This document shows, piece by piece, positions 53,512 to 62,842 of a stretch of DNA of 64,000 bases. The DNA lies in the NCBI RefSeq assembly GCF_000092905.1, contig NC_014098.1, forward strand, positions 2,666,001 to 2,730,000. Reading direction: 5' to 3'. Below the pieces are notes generated by a model that was given only the letters and a program-made list of their open reading frames with translations, was not told the origin of the DNA and did no database searches. Made by a program: the position numbers and the translations under genes. The stretch's first letter is position 1, and each line of letters opens with the position of its first letter. The stretch is from Kyrpidia tusciae DSM 2912 (lineage in GTDB: Bacteria; Bacillota; Bacilli; Kyrpidiales; Kyrpidiaceae).

Positions 53512-54206
53512 GCGAACCGGCCATTTTGTGTCAAAAAGTCACCAAGCGGTACGGGTCCAAATGTGCTGTGAACGAGTTGGATCTCGCCCTCGACCCCGGC
53601 CGAGTCATCGGTATTCTGGGACCGAACGGGGCAGGGAAATCGACCCTTTTTCGCCTCTTGGTGGGACTCGTTCGACCGGACCGGGGGACCGTTCGCGTCT
53701 TGGGCCAATCGCCCGGGTGGCGGACGAACGGGCAAATCGCCTACCTGCCCGACCGCGCTCGCTGGTATCCCGACCATACGGTGGATCAGGCCTTTCGCTG
53801 GGGCGAAACCTTTCTCCCGGGCTTCGACCGGGGGATGGCGGAGAGATTGGCCAATTTTATGAAACTCGACCTTTCCCTGCGGGCGGGAGGCATGTCCCGC
53901 GGGCAGGAGGCCCGGCTGATGCTCATTCTCTGCATCGCCAGGCATGTGCCCCTGATCATCCTCGACGAGCCCTTCTCGGGGATTGACGTCATCTCCCGGG
54001 GACAGATCATCGAGGCGTTGATCGATCATTTGAGTGAAAGCGAGTCGACCGTCCTCATGAGCACCCATGAAATCCGTGAGGCGGAGCGACTTTTCGATGT
54101 CGCCGTCTTTCTCGATGAAGGGCGCGTCATCCTCAGTGGAGAAACGGACGATCTGCGAAGGAAACACGGTTCGATGCAAGCCCTGATGCAAACTTTGTAT
54201 CGTTAG
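53508..54206 (+). CDS. ABC transporter ATP-binding protein (second GntR module)
   Basis: 232 residues. Walker A GPNGAGKSTLFRLLVG, a signature-like GMSRGQEARLMLIL in place of LSGGQ, Walker B LIILDEPFSGID and H-loop VLMSTHEIREAERLFD. It is shorter than its counterpart at 32605-33465. ATGA overlap with the regulator. Paired with the permease 13 bp downstream. Confidence 0.88.
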   Translation: MSEPAILCQKVTKRYGSKCAVNELDLALDPGRVIGILGPNGAGKSTLFRLLVGLVRPDRGTVRVLGQSPGWRTNGQIAYLPDRARWYPDHTVDQAFRWGETFLPGFDRGMAERLANFMKLDLSLRAGGMSRGQEARLMLILCIARHVPLIILDEPFSGIDVISRGQIIEALIDHLSESESTVLMSTHEIREAERLFDVAVFLDEGRVILSGETDDLRRKHGSMQALMQTLYR

Positions 54207-54219
54207 GAGGGTCCGAAAC

Positions 54220-54975
54220 ATGACGGCACAGACCTTCTGGTCATTGGTAGCCCAAGACCTCAAGGGGCGCAAGAGGCGGAAATCCAACATCGCCGGGATG
54301 TGGTGGATCGCTTATGCGATCGCTGTAGCCCTGTTGGTCGTCGCGACAGGGCCCTATGTCAGCCTTTATGGAAAGCCCACCTTTCTGAACGCGTTCTGGT
54401 CTTTTACTTGGGCCCTGCTCTTTGCCGCCTTCGGCATGGGCAATGGGTTCATCACCCGGGAATGGGAAATCGGCACTGTCGGCTGGTGGCTGACGTTGCC
54501 CCTGCCCCGCCGGCAACTGGTGCTGGCGAAGTTTTTGGCCTGCCTGCTTCGCAGCGCCTTGATCTTTGCTGTGGTTTACGTCATCATCGCGCTGGTTGGC
54601 CTCTGTATGATGCCCGTATTGGAGGGATCCTGGAACACGGCCGCCGTTGCTTCCTTTCTTATTACCGGACTCGAGTGGAACGCGTTGATGCTCGGCCTTA
54701 TTCCTGTCGCAGGAGCCTTCGGTCTCCTGATGGGCACCGTGGGCCGTTCCACGCTGCGGCCCGCCCTTCCGCTGCTTTGGGCCCTCGCCGGCGGCGGATG
54801 GTGGGCGTGGTTCATGGTGGGCGGTCGCGCGATCACGATCGAGCAGGAAACAGACGGGGGCTTGCATCTCGTTGTGACCTGGGCGGTCCTGTATCCTTAT
54901 GTGGCCGGTTTCATCCTCGCCGGGCTCATGATCGCTCTCGCGTCTTATGTCTTCGCGCGGCATGTGGAATTGTAA
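54220..54975 (+). CDS. ABC transporter membrane protein (second GntR module)
   Basis: 251 residues with about six membrane helices, beginning MTAQTFWSLVAQDLKGRKRR. Segments such as FITREWEIGTVGWWLTLPLP followed by RRQLVLAKFLACLLRS are typical of ABC-2-type permeases. AGGAGGGTCC precedes the ATG. The substrate is unknown. Confidence 0.82.
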   Translation: MTAQTFWSLVAQDLKGRKRRKSNIAGMWWIAYAIAVALLVVATGPYVSLYGKPTFLNAFWSFTWALLFAAFGMGNGFITREWEIGTVGWWLTLPLPRRQLVLAKFLACLLRSALIFAVVYVIIALVGLCMMPVLEGSWNTAAVASFLITGLEWNALMLGLIPVAGAFGLLMGTVGRSTLRPALPLLWALAGGGWWAWFMVGGRAITIEQETDGGLHLVVTWAVLYPYVAGFILAGLMIALASYVFARHVEL

Positions 54976-55479
54976 TTATGTTCCGGCTTCGATTCTCTCT
55001 GTACCATGGTTTCATCGCTCCTTGTCCTTGGTCGTTGTCTCGGCCCCGCCCTGCCGGGGCGGCCGACGGCCGAATTGGCATCCACCGTCTGCACCCGCCG
55101 ATTCTGCCCGTTGATTTGGTAACGGTTCAGGCATTGAAGCCGATGATGAAGGAGGATATTATTCGAGAGGTACAATTTCAATGAAAAACCGCTGCACCGA
55201 CAACTCACCACGCTGCTGGCGCAGGGGCCGAAGGGAGTCAACCTGGCCACATCCCCGACGCCCGGCCCCATGCCCGTTCTGACCGATGCCCTTGTCACAC
55301 CGGGCTCACCCTGAAAGACCACGGCCTGTGGATTTGATGGACAACCAAAAGCAGGTTGTCCACAGGCTCCACAGGCCCTGCCCAGGGGAGGCCGCTTCGC
55401 TCCTCCCCTCTGGCCTTACGGCCATTCACCCCTCCCGCTCCTCCTCCACAGGGATAGGGATTGGGTTAGATATACCCCA
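54976..55479. other. Non-coding stretch with gene debris and element flank
   Basis: No intact gene is supported. Near 55185-55320 one plus-strand frame reads EKPLHRQLTTLLAQGPKGVN then LATSPTPGPMPVLTD, possibly the start of a small flavin-binding oxidase-like protein, but the evidence is too thin to name it. From about 55310 to 55480 the DNA is C-rich with repeated CACAGG/CCTCCC words and runs into an insertion-element end. Confidence 0.35.
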
Positions 55480-55501
55480 TCGGTAAGATTTTTACGTGAG
55501 T
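55480..55501. repeat. Insertion-element end, second copy
   Basis: TCGGTAAGATTTTTACGTGA matches the element end at 32121-32142 in all but a few positions. No transposase gene is attached here, so it is a solo remnant. Confidence 0.5.
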
Positions 55502-55517
55502 TGACACGACGAGATAC

Positions 55518-55856
55518 TCAACCGCCGAGTTCTCTTCGAGCGTCTTCGTCAATATGCTCAGCGATCCAGGCGTTCAAGCTCTTTCCCGACCGACGGGCCG
55601 CCAAAGCAGCCAACCGATGCTGCTCCGGCGTCAAGCGAAGAACGAATCGCCCGGAAAAAGGTTTTTCAGGCTCTTCCCCTCGTTCGGCACAATACGCGAG
55701 ATAATCATCCACCGAATCCCTAAACGCCTGACGCAGTTCTTCGACCGACTGACCCTGAAAGGTAATCACATCTCTGGTGTTGATCACCTCACCATGAAAT
55801 ACGCCGCTCTCATCGTCGAATTCAACCCGCGCTTGATACCCTTTATACTCCATCAA
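55518..55856 (-). CDS. hicB: HicB-family antitoxin of an intact hicAB pair
   Basis: 112 residues: the HicB domain is YQARVEFDDESGVFHGEVIN then TFQGQSVEELRQAFRDSVDD, and the C-terminal ribbon-helix-helix-like part is LRLTPEQHRLAALAARRSGK then SLNAWIAEHIDEDA. The start overlaps the hicA stop by 4 bp. This is the HicB-like type with a partial RNase H fold, different from the HicB at 34657-35091. Confidence 0.9.
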   Translation of the reverse strand: MMEYKGYQARVEFDDESGVFHGEVINTRDVITFQGQSVEELRQAFRDSVDDYLAYCAERGEEPEKPFSGRFVLRLTPEQHRLAALAARRSGKSLNAWIAEHIDEDARRELGG

Positions 55857-56119
55857 GGCTCGACACCCGCCTCGGTTAAGAATCTTCGCAAGGATTTCAC
55901 GGCGCCTTTGCCCGTTTCCTTTTGCGGATGCGGACGGTGGAAAACGGCTCTGACTCCGTTCAGTGCAACCCGGACACGGGAACCCTTCCCCTCGGACACA
56001 TCCGCCCCAAGGGCCACAAGCATCGATTCGACGTCGGACCAGACAATGTCGGCGCGAACCGGATCCTCAAAAACAGACCGGAGCGTCACAAGATGTTTTT
56101 TGTTCAGTAGTATCACCAA
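55853..56119 (-). CDS. hicA: HicA-family toxin
   Basis: 88 residues, with KHLVTLRSVFEDPVRADIVW then SDVESMLVALGADVSEGKGS and RVRVALNGVRAVFHRPHPQK, ending GAVKSLRRFLTEAGV. This matches the dsRBD-like HicA mRNA interferase. The active-site His is probably that in FHRPHP. The start is uncertain: the frame begins with TTG GTG and no clear ribosome binding site. It precedes and overlaps its antitoxin gene. Confidence 0.85.
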   Translation of the reverse strand: MVILLNKKHLVTLRSVFEDPVRADIVWSDVESMLVALGADVSEGKGSRVRVALNGVRAVFHRPHPQKETGKGAVKSLRRFLTEAGVEP

Positions 56120-56262
56120 CTGATATCATTATATGTGGTTCGGGCGGGTTCAGCAACATATTCGAGGCAACAGGCACCCAGTCTCCTTTCGGCTGGCTCG
56201 GCCGTAGAATCCCCGTGCCGCTCCATTCGCATTGCCCGAGGAGGAGCAACTCCCCGGCCCCG

Positions 56263-56560
56263 TTATCGAGCCGGCCCTGGCCGCAGCGGCAAAAACCGCA
56301 GCTTTCGGCGCACCACCTTGGCCAGATTGTCCATATTCAGGACCAAGTGGCCCCCGGGCGCCAGCGCATCGAACATGCGGCTCAAGACCTGCTCCAACTC
56401 CGCCTGGCTCCGGCCGATCAACCCGGCATTACCACCGCAATTCACCAGATGCATTGAGCTCGGCTTCGCCGCCCGGGTCAGTTCCGCGAGGGGGCACGGT
56501 GAACCGTGATGCCGTCGTGCAGTTCCCGGTCCCGGTCAACCAACACTTTCTCCCCTCGCC
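56263..56560 (-). pseudogene. Fragment of a SAM-dependent methyltransferase
   Basis: The minus strand reads MHLVNCGGNAGLIGRSQAEL then EQVLSRMFDALAPGGHLVLN, the motif II to post-II part of a class I methyltransferase (LxxxxALAPGGxLVL). The motif I glycine-rich loop is not found upstream, and the C-terminus runs into unrelated sequence. The area 56120-56786 has no other recognisable gene. Confidence 0.5.
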
Positions 56561-56786
56561 AAAGACCATGGATTAGAATCTGGTGGAATATAGCGAAGAT
56601 TTTCAGCAGGCAAAAGGGTCGACGGTCGGGCAGAATCGGCGGGTGTAGACGGCGGATGGCAATTCGGCCCCGCCCGGCCGGGGCGGCCGAGCACGGCGAT
56701 CGCGCTGAGAAGGGCTCGGGGCGCTAAACCATTCGGAAAACGAGGGGACGCCGGAGGCACTTCAACCTGTTAAGAAGGGGGGTGAT

Positions 56787-57725
56787 TCATTCCCGATGGC
56801 CTTCTTCCCCGGCAAGCCCCAACAACTGTGCCGCATTTCTGTAGAAAACGCGGTCCATCTCGTCCTCGGTCATCCCGATTTCCCGACACACGTTCACTTG
56901 ATCGACGAGATACCGGTAGGCGAAACCTCTCGGGAACCAACTGGAGTCGCTGCCAAAGACGATTCTTTCAGGTCCGATCGTTTCGTAAGCCTTGGCAAAC
57001 AAATCACGCAATGTAAGCGGATACGGCATCCAGCGAATCCAATCATTCGACCCCGATCCATCGACATAGATATTGGGAGCCGACCAACAGAGATGTAATA
57101 ATTCCTGCCAGTAACCGGCGCCAAAATGAGGAATGATAAACGGGATATCGGTATACGTTTGCGCCACTTTCGCCAATGTCAGCGGACTGATATAAGGATG
57201 ATGAACGATCCCTCCCGGACCGCCCAGAATGCCGAAGTGGATCAGGACGGGCAGCCGGCGGTCCGCCAAGAACGTCCAGATCCGCGTGAATTCCGGGGCT
57301 TCGAACGGTTTGGTCATCAACGGCCCGAACAATTTCAGGCCGGAAAGGCCCAGTTCCTCGATACCGCGGACAATTTCGTCATAAGCATCTTCCTGTTCCA
57401 ACCGCACATGAACAAACCCGATAAATTTATCCGGATGCCGTCTCACCACCGACGCGAGCGTATCATTGCCTCCGCCGGTCACAAAGACGATCTTCGAAAT
57501 GTTGTACTTGTCCAATTCCGCCGCCCATCGGTCGGCCTGAACCTCGTTTCCGGGATGTGAGGTTTCCGGATCGTCGAAACCAAAACGCTGTCGCCACTCG
57601 GCGCGCAGCTTTTCGTTGTACTTCTTGACCAGGGGATGAATATCGCGTTCCATCGCTTGCCCCGGTTTGGGGGCCGCGGGAAAATGCGCATGAATGTCAA
57701 TGATCCTTGGGAGACGTCTTTCCAT
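56787..57725 (-). CDS. Amidohydrolase-2 family protein (ACMSD-like)
   Basis: 312 residues from the ATG of MERRLPRIIDIHAHFPAAPK, after GGAGGAAGCGG. The TIM-barrel metal site begins with DIHAHFP (HxH), followed by VLIHFGILGGPGGIVHHPYI (metal His) and FIIPHFGAGYWQELLHLCW; the final Asp is in RIVFGSDSSWFPRGFAYRYL. Family members decarboxylate or hydrolyse aromatic or lactone-type acids. The specific substrate is unknown. It lies 19 bp downstream of bshC, suggesting co-transcription. Confidence 0.85.
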   Translation of the reverse strand: MERRLPRIIDIHAHFPAAPKPGQAMERDIHPLVKKYNEKLRAEWRQRFGFDDPETSHPGNEVQADRWAAELDKYNISKIVFVTGGGNDTLASVVRRHPDKFIGFVHVRLEQEDAYDEIVRGIEELGLSGLKLFGPLMTKPFEAPEFTRIWTFLADRRLPVLIHFGILGGPGGIVHHPYISPLTLAKVAQTYTDIPFIIPHFGAGYWQELLHLCWSAPNIYVDGSGSNDWIRWMPYPLTLRDLFAKAYETIGPERIVFGSDSSWFPRGFAYRYLVDQVNVCREIGMTEDEMDRVFYRNAAQLLGLAGEEGHRE

Positions 57726-57744
57726 CGTCCGCTTCCTCCAATAT

Positions 57745-59391
57745 TCACGAGAGGTAAAGGATATGATGTGTACGATTGTCCGCAAGAGGCGCTTCGGTCA
57801 ATTCCGTCAGCCAGTGCTGCCCGTGTTTATTCAAATATGTAAACACATTATACACCCGTTCTTGGAGTTTTCCCATCGGTGTAACGTTTTGGCGGATTCG
57901 TTCAAATCGCCTCAGGGCCGTTTCGAATTGCGCCTCATACGAGGCGATCGCCCGGGTCTCGAGAAACGTGATGTTTTTTAAAATTTTATCCAAATTCGTT
58001 TTCCCCAAATCTCTCATGCCGGGATCGATATCCGATACCAGGTCGAGAAGGGGGGTGTACAATTCCACCACCTGTCGCGTGACCTGATCAAATCGGTCTT
58101 TCAGGTGTAAGGCGTCCCGCTCCTCCAGCCACGCCTTCTTTTTTTGTTCGATGTATTGAACATCCGCCAGCGCACGCTCCACAAGGATGCCGTAGGTTTG
58201 CATCTGTTTTTGAACAGAAGGCTCCAGGATCGTGACTTGGAGGCGGGGGACGATGACCGGCATTTTCATTTCAAACAGTTGAAACGCTTCCCGGAGCAAT
58301 CCCCAATAGGCAATTTCCCCCGGTCCCAGGATCGTGCCGAGCACCGGGAACAGGAATTCTTGCATGATGGGACGGGTCGCCGCATTGTTGCTGAACCGGA
58401 CGGGGTCGTTTTTCGCGAGGTCGACCAATTCTTGTTTCGTGAAGCGGACATGTCCTTTCTTGTCGGTAAAACCGCCGTATTCGTCGCGATACAACAGTGT
58501 CCGTTCACCATCGTGATCGACAAACAGATTCGCGCAACCCTCTTTCAGATCGAGCTGGGCGGCGTATCCCAGAGATTCCACCTTGCGTTTTCCGTTCCAC
58601 AGCGCCTCATTCATTTCACGGGACCAGGCGATAAACTGTTCGAACATCGGCCTTTCGATGCACCGGAGATTCGGGTCGCCGGAATCGACGAGCACCAGCC
58701 CCTGAGGACCAAACAACCAAGCCATAATCCGCGCGAAACAATCAACCAGGGTCGTGGAGCGGCCCGCGAATTGAGCGAGTTTCTCGACAATCTCCCCCTT
58801 GAACTCGGTTTCCATCAGCGACTGCTGGAATTGGTCCACGACCTCCTCCCACTGGGGCCGATTCAGGGCAATTCGGCTGACGGAGGTCTTTTTTCCCGTC
58901 GGGTGATCGACCTGTATCTTTCGGATGTCGAGATTCTGGGTCAGATAATAAACATGGTTCACTTCGTCAAAATCGTGATCTTCCCCGGCGATCCAAAACA
59001 CCGGAATCACCGGCCGCCGCAATTCGTGAGAAAGTTGTCTGGCGGTCCGAACAATGGTGATCGCTTTATAGATGACCAACAACGGCCCGGTGAACAGACA
59101 CGCTTGCTGCCCGCCCACCACAACCAAGGTCCGTTCGTCTTCCAACGAACGAATCGCGGCCAATGCCTCCGGAGCATTTTCGATTCTCTGATTAAAAAGA
59201 GAGAGGGCCTGCACGAGCTGGTGTCGGTCTGCTCTCGGCCCCGATTGTCGATCCAAAAATCGAACTCGTTGCTCCCACACATCGTGGCTCCGCGGGTCAT
59301 AGTCGAACAATTCCTGAACCCGCGAGAAATGGCCCACATAGTCTTCCGCCATCGGCGGGTGTTGTTTGACATAACACGGCTCCACTCTCAT
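57745..59391 (-). CDS. bshC: Bacillithiol biosynthesis cysteine-adding enzyme BshC
   Basis: 548 residues from the ATG of MRVEPCYVKQHPPMAEDYVG, seven bases after AGGTGG. BshC adds cysteine to GlcN-malate in the last step of bacillithiol synthesis. Family segments: LVVVGGQQACLFTGPLLVIY (the GQQxGLxTGPLxTIxK motif with Ala-Cys in place of Gly-Leu), VIPVFWIAGEDHDFDEVNHV, LGPGEIAYWGLLREAFQLFE and a long coiled coil before the C-terminal ERVYNVFTYLNKHGQHWL. The size is normal. It supports a Firmicutes origin. Confidence 0.93.
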   Translation of the reverse strand: MRVEPCYVKQHPPMAEDYVGHFSRVQELFDYDPRSHDVWEQRVRFLDRQSGPRADRHQLVQALSLFNQRIENAPEALAAIRSLEDERTLVVVGGQQACLFTGPLLVIYKAITIVRTARQLSHELRRPVIPVFWIAGEDHDFDEVNHVYYLTQNLDIRKIQVDHPTGKKTSVSRIALNRPQWEEVVDQFQQSLMETEFKGEIVEKLAQFAGRSTTLVDCFARIMAWLFGPQGLVLVDSGDPNLRCIERPMFEQFIAWSREMNEALWNGKRKVESLGYAAQLDLKEGCANLFVDHDGERTLLYRDEYGGFTDKKGHVRFTKQELVDLAKNDPVRFSNNAATRPIMQEFLFPVLGTILGPGEIAYWGLLREAFQLFEMKMPVIVPRLQVTILEPSVQKQMQTYGILVERALADVQYIEQKKKAWLEERDALHLKDRFDQVTRQVVELYTPLLDLVSDIDPGMRDLGKTNLDKILKNITFLETRAIASYEAQFETALRRFERIRQNVTPMGKLQERVYNVFTYLNKHGQHWLTELTEAPLADNRTHHILYLS

Positions 59392-59528
59392 AAACAACCA
59401 CCTGGTGTCATGATGTCACGCGGACTCCCCTTCGGACATGTGGGTCGATCTCCACCCCGAACAGCTCCCATCATCCCGCCGGAAGAGGGATGAGCGCAAT
59501 TCCCGGGACGCAGCATCGGCCGCACGTT

Positions 59529-60002
59529 TCACTTTACGCCGAGATCCACGTAAAATGGCGGCTCAACGTTCAACATCCGAGCATACAGGATCAGTTGCCC
59601 TTTGTGGTGCGCCTCATGTCCGATGATTCGATGAAGGAGTTCGACGGCGGGCTCGGTCACGTTCAAAGCTTTAACCGTGACTTCTTTTTTTAAGTCGTCA
59701 TCAGAATACCCACCCATCTTCGCCTCCTGCGCTTGGGTCAACTCGAGTAGCAGGCTGCGCATCTCGGCGAGGGTGGCGGGAACCGGCGGGACCTTCACCT
59801 CGCTCCCCTCAATGGCCGAAAGGAAAAAGTCCGGAGTCCAGGCCACGTGATGAAGAAGTTCCAATGTGCTCATTCCTTTGTCCCACGGGCGCCACGAGGC
59901 GCTCGATTCCGGAAATCTTTCGGCGAGGGAGACGAGGGCGTTGCGGTGCATCTTCCAACGTTTCAAAATCTGTGGAGCAGAAGAAAGGTTGTCGACGGAC
60001 AT
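59529..60002 (-). CDS. DinB-fold protein, possible bacillithiol S-transferase
   Basis: 157 residues of the DinB/YfiT four-helix fold. The three metal-binding His are expected in LELLHHVAWT and HRIIGHEAHHKGQLILYARM. Some members are bacillithiol-dependent S-transferases (BstA), and the neighbouring bshC gene makes that attractive. The start MSVDNLSSAPQILKRWKMHR follows AGGAGGAATCACTCCC. Confidence 0.83.
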   Translation of the reverse strand: MSVDNLSSAPQILKRWKMHRNALVSLAERFPESSASWRPWDKGMSTLELLHHVAWTPDFFLSAIEGSEVKVPPVPATLAEMRSLLLELTQAQEAKMGGYSDDDLKKEVTVKALNVTEPAVELLHRIIGHEAHHKGQLILYARMLNVEPPFYVDLGVK

Positions 60003-60518
60003 GGGAGTGATTCCTCCTTGTGTGTAGAAAGGATTTGCATGACACAGGAATATTCCAAGATAGTATATTTTATATTATTTTGTTGCTATCTTACGACCAG
60101 ATAGGGGTGGTTGTCAAGACGGTGGGCCGGTCTGCGACAGAACCTTCCAGCACCGGCGGGTGGACTTCCAGCCACTCGCCGGTTGCCTTGGCCAATCGTC
60201 GACTCCACTTTTGCGTCACCAGCGGCAGCACTCCGTGCGTGGATCACATTTGAACCCGCACTTCGGTTCAGGAGAGGAGATGGGAGCGTGAAGGTTTGCA
60301 GGGGTCCGCACCCCCTCTATTTTGTACAAAAAATCCGCAAACGTGTGTATTGTGGGAAGTAAACACCGAGAGTAAAGTACTCTTGAAGTCTCGAGTACAC
60401 AAGTGCATCGAATTCGAAAGGAAAGGGGGAGATCGCTTCTTACTCTCCAACTCGGGACTTCGCCGGCCGATGCCCAGAGAGCGGGGCCAATACCTTATGG
60501 TCGAAAGGGTGGACGAGG
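60003..60518. other. Divergent intergenic region
   Basis: 516 bp between the divergent DinB gene and the ferritin-like gene. An AT-rich block (TATATTTTATATTATTTTG near 60063-60081) probably holds promoters. I found no reliable gene or RNA structure in the remainder. Confidence 0.4.
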
Positions 60519-61643
60519 ATGCCGTACGTACTGAGTGAACAAGAACAGAAAACCTATTCAACCATGGAGGAGTTGTTGGAACACAACCTTGAACGGCTCA
60601 AGCGGGGAACCTTGGACCTGAGTTGGATGAATCCCCGGTATCCGGAACGGTGGGGGGTAAGAATTAAACCCAGTGCTCATGGGTTGACCATGATGGATCT
60701 CTCCAGAAATAAGGAATACGGGACGATTCCAACCCGCGCCACCACAAAGGGGTTTGTTCCCCGAGGAGCTTTTATCCATCCTGAGGAAGAGAAATTATTG
60801 CCGGACATGGGCTATGACGTTCTGGATAAATTTCATCTCTACTCAGACAATGTTATGGCTCTCTATGAAGAAGCGAAGAGCCGGCAATGGAATGCCGCAA
60901 CGGCCATTCCATGGGAAAAGCTGAAGCCGCTTCCAGAAGATTTAGAGAAGGCGGTGTGTCAGAATTGTACGCTGCTCACCCAGGTGGAGTTTGTGGCGGG
61001 AGATTTCCCGAGCAAGTGGGTGTGGAGGATTCCGAACGACTTTTTTGAAGTGAAGGCATTCCTGTCGACCCAAATGATGGATGAAGCCAGGCACACGGAA
61101 GTATTTCGCAAACGAGCTTTGGCAAACGGCGGCGGTCTCCTGAAGGCTGGAGTCGGTGTCGAGTGGGCGCTCAAGGCCATTCTCGATGCACCGGATCACT
61201 CGTTTGGCACATTTATTCTGAATGTAATCGGCGAAGGGATGATTCTCACGCTGTTCCGCGCCGGAGAATATCTGGCCCACACCAGCGTCGACCAAGAAAT
61301 CTTCCGGCGCTGTATGCAGGACGAGGCCCGACACGTGTCTTACGGCACCATGGAACTGAAATTCTTTTTAGACAACGCTCCAGATCGAGAAAAAGCTCTT
61401 GAAGAGATGCATTCCTTTGCCGACTTTGCGGAGAGAGCGATTCTTGGAGCGGTGGTCGAGCCGACAACAGTCGAACCGCTGATGATTTTGTTTGCAGGCA
61501 GCGTGAAGAAAATTGATCAAGGGATGGACAGCGTCAAAATGTTTTGGAGCGCTTTGGTGGGAGAATATCTCCAGCGCTGTGAGCGGGCTGGATTTTCTCG
61601 CCGTGACAGGTGCAAGATCCCGCTGGATCTGCCGGTGGCTTAA
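60519..61643 (+). CDS. Ferritin-like diiron protein, possible oxygenase
   Basis: 374 residues. A four-helix-bundle diiron site is indicated by two DEARH motifs at residues 188-192 and 268-272, with acidic partners in TLLTQVEFVAGDFP (Glu157) and NVIGEGMILTLFRAGEYL. This ExnDEARH pattern is shared by ferritin-like oxidases and N-oxygenases (AurF-like) and by class I R2-like proteins; storage ferritins are shorter. It heads a cluster with a small unknown protein, a ferredoxin and a flavoprotein disulfide reductase, suggesting an O2-dependent hydroxylation or oxidation fed by that electron chain. The substrate is unknown. Confidence 0.72.
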   Translation: MPYVLSEQEQKTYSTMEELLEHNLERLKRGTLDLSWMNPRYPERWGVRIKPSAHGLTMMDLSRNKEYGTIPTRATTKGFVPRGAFIHPEEEKLLPDMGYDVLDKFHLYSDNVMALYEEAKSRQWNAATAIPWEKLKPLPEDLEKAVCQNCTLLTQVEFVAGDFPSKWVWRIPNDFFEVKAFLSTQMMDEARHTEVFRKRALANGGGLLKAGVGVEWALKAILDAPDHSFGTFILNVIGEGMILTLFRAGEYLAHTSVDQEIFRRCMQDEARHVSYGTMELKFFLDNAPDREKALEEMHSFADFAERAILGAVVEPTTVEPLMILFAGSVKKIDQGMDSVKMFWSALVGEYLQRCERAGFSRRDRCKIPLDLPVA

Positions 61644-61688
61644 AGCCGGCTTAATGATGGAATGTCCCCCGGGAGGAGGTCGTTGTGG

Positions 61689-62138
61689 GTGAAGATCCCA
61701 TCTTTGGAGCTTTTTCAGGCTTTGCAACAGGAAATGAATCGTCGCCGGAATGTGTTCGAGGGATTGGGGTTCATTGACACGCGTTGTGTGTTTGCCGTTG
61801 AGGCGGACAGTACGACGCCGGAGTCACATTACTATGCGGTTGAGTTCGCAGTGTATTCATGTGAACGGGTGTGGGAGGTTCCTTACCCGGAAGCGGCCGA
61901 TCCGGATTTTATTATTTTTGGTCAAGCAAAGGTGTGGAAGGAGATGTTCGAAAACATCGCCGAAAATGGTGGAGCCGATGTTTATCACAGCATTAATCGC
62001 TTGACCATGGCCTATGATCCGATGCAGATGATGGGAAATGACATCGTCCGGAGGGAATCCTTCTGGAAGTATAATCAATCGCTGCAGGAATTTTTAAACG
62101 GATACGCCTATATCGCCGGGACCCGGATCGAGGTGTAG
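61689..62138 (+). CDS. Small protein of unknown function in the diiron cluster
   Basis: 149 residues; the GTG at 61689 is nine bases from GGAGGAGG (a TTG two codons earlier is too close). Sequence: VKIPSLELFQALQQEMNRRR, RVWEVPYPEAADPDFIIFGQ, KVWKEMFENIAENGGADVYH and SINRLTMAYDPMQMMGNDIV. The central FGQAKVWKEMFENIAENGG then H pattern resembles SCP2-like lipid-binding domains, which would suit a hydrophobic substrate, but I am not confident of the family. It is followed 10 bp later by the ferredoxin gene. Confidence 0.7.
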   Translation: MKIPSLELFQALQQEMNRRRNVFEGLGFIDTRCVFAVEADSTTPESHYYAVEFAVYSCERVWEVPYPEAADPDFIIFGQAKVWKEMFENIAENGGADVYHSINRLTMAYDPMQMMGNDIVRRESFWKYNQSLQEFLNGYAYIAGTRIEV

Positions 62139-62148
62139 GAGGCTTTCC

Positions 62149-62436
62149 ATGGAACAGAGGAGACTTGGCCACTTCTTCATTGACGAGACGTGCATCGGCT
62201 GTGGGGCATGCGAGCATGCATGTCCGGGAAAAGTGGCTGCCATATCGAAAATGGATGAGTTTCATGGGCGCTTTACCATTGATCGCGAGCGATGTATCGA
62301 TTGTGGATTCTGTCTTTCCATGTGCCCGGTGGACGCCATTCATGATGAACGCCAGTTTCAACAACGAAAGGACAGTGGCTACAGAAAGGTGCACGAGTTG
62401 TTATATCAGTCGATCCCGCGACGGAAGCTGTACTAG
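62149..62436 (+). CDS. 2x[4Fe-4S] ferredoxin
   Basis: 95 residues with two classical clusters: CIGCGACEHACPG and CIDCGFCLSMCPVDAI (CxxCxxCxxxCP twice). ATG follows TAGGAGGCTTTCC. The C-terminal 30 residues are basic. It probably passes electrons between the flavoprotein encoded downstream and the diiron protein encoded upstream. Confidence 0.93.
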   Translation: MEQRRLGHFFIDETCIGCGACEHACPGKVAAISKMDEFHGRFTIDRERCIDCGFCLSMCPVDAIHDERQFQQRKDSGYRKVHELLYQSIPRRKLY

Positions 62437-62842
62437 AGAGATCGGGGATGGACAAGGGGGCCGCCGTAGGATTTATCGGTCGGTCCCCTCGGTTTTACTC
62501 AACCATCTGAGTCGCAGGATTGCACTCCGGAATGCCATGACCTCCGACTGTTTCGGCCCTTCGGCCCGGCCATGACCCCCAGGCCCGCGTCAAAGTCATG
62601 ATAACCCCCAAGCTGAGACAGAGAATCCGCTGAGTCAGACATTTTTCTTCCTTCCCTTGAATTTTCAGAGTTCTTTCCCATGGGAACGAATTCTTTCCGT
62701 CGGACGGGGTTGCTGTTTTCTCTGATAAGTAGAAAAAAGCTGCGGGATTTTTGGGACTGATCAACATACGAAATCGAGATGACCTATGTTATATTCAGTG
62801 TGCTTGTAGACCAAACCTTTAGATAAAGGTGTGCATTGCAAA
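62437..62842. other. Intergenic region before the flavoprotein gene
   Basis: 406 bp with no supported gene. Words such as GGTCATGGC and CATGACC recur in both orientations around 62535-62605, giving partial dyads. A promoter may lie near TATGTTATATT (62785-62795). Confidence 0.35.

Noticed and set aside
55185-55320. Possible start of a flavin-binding oxidase-like protein
   Set aside because: Only about 40 residues with a weak LATSPTPGPMPVL resemblance; too short to support.
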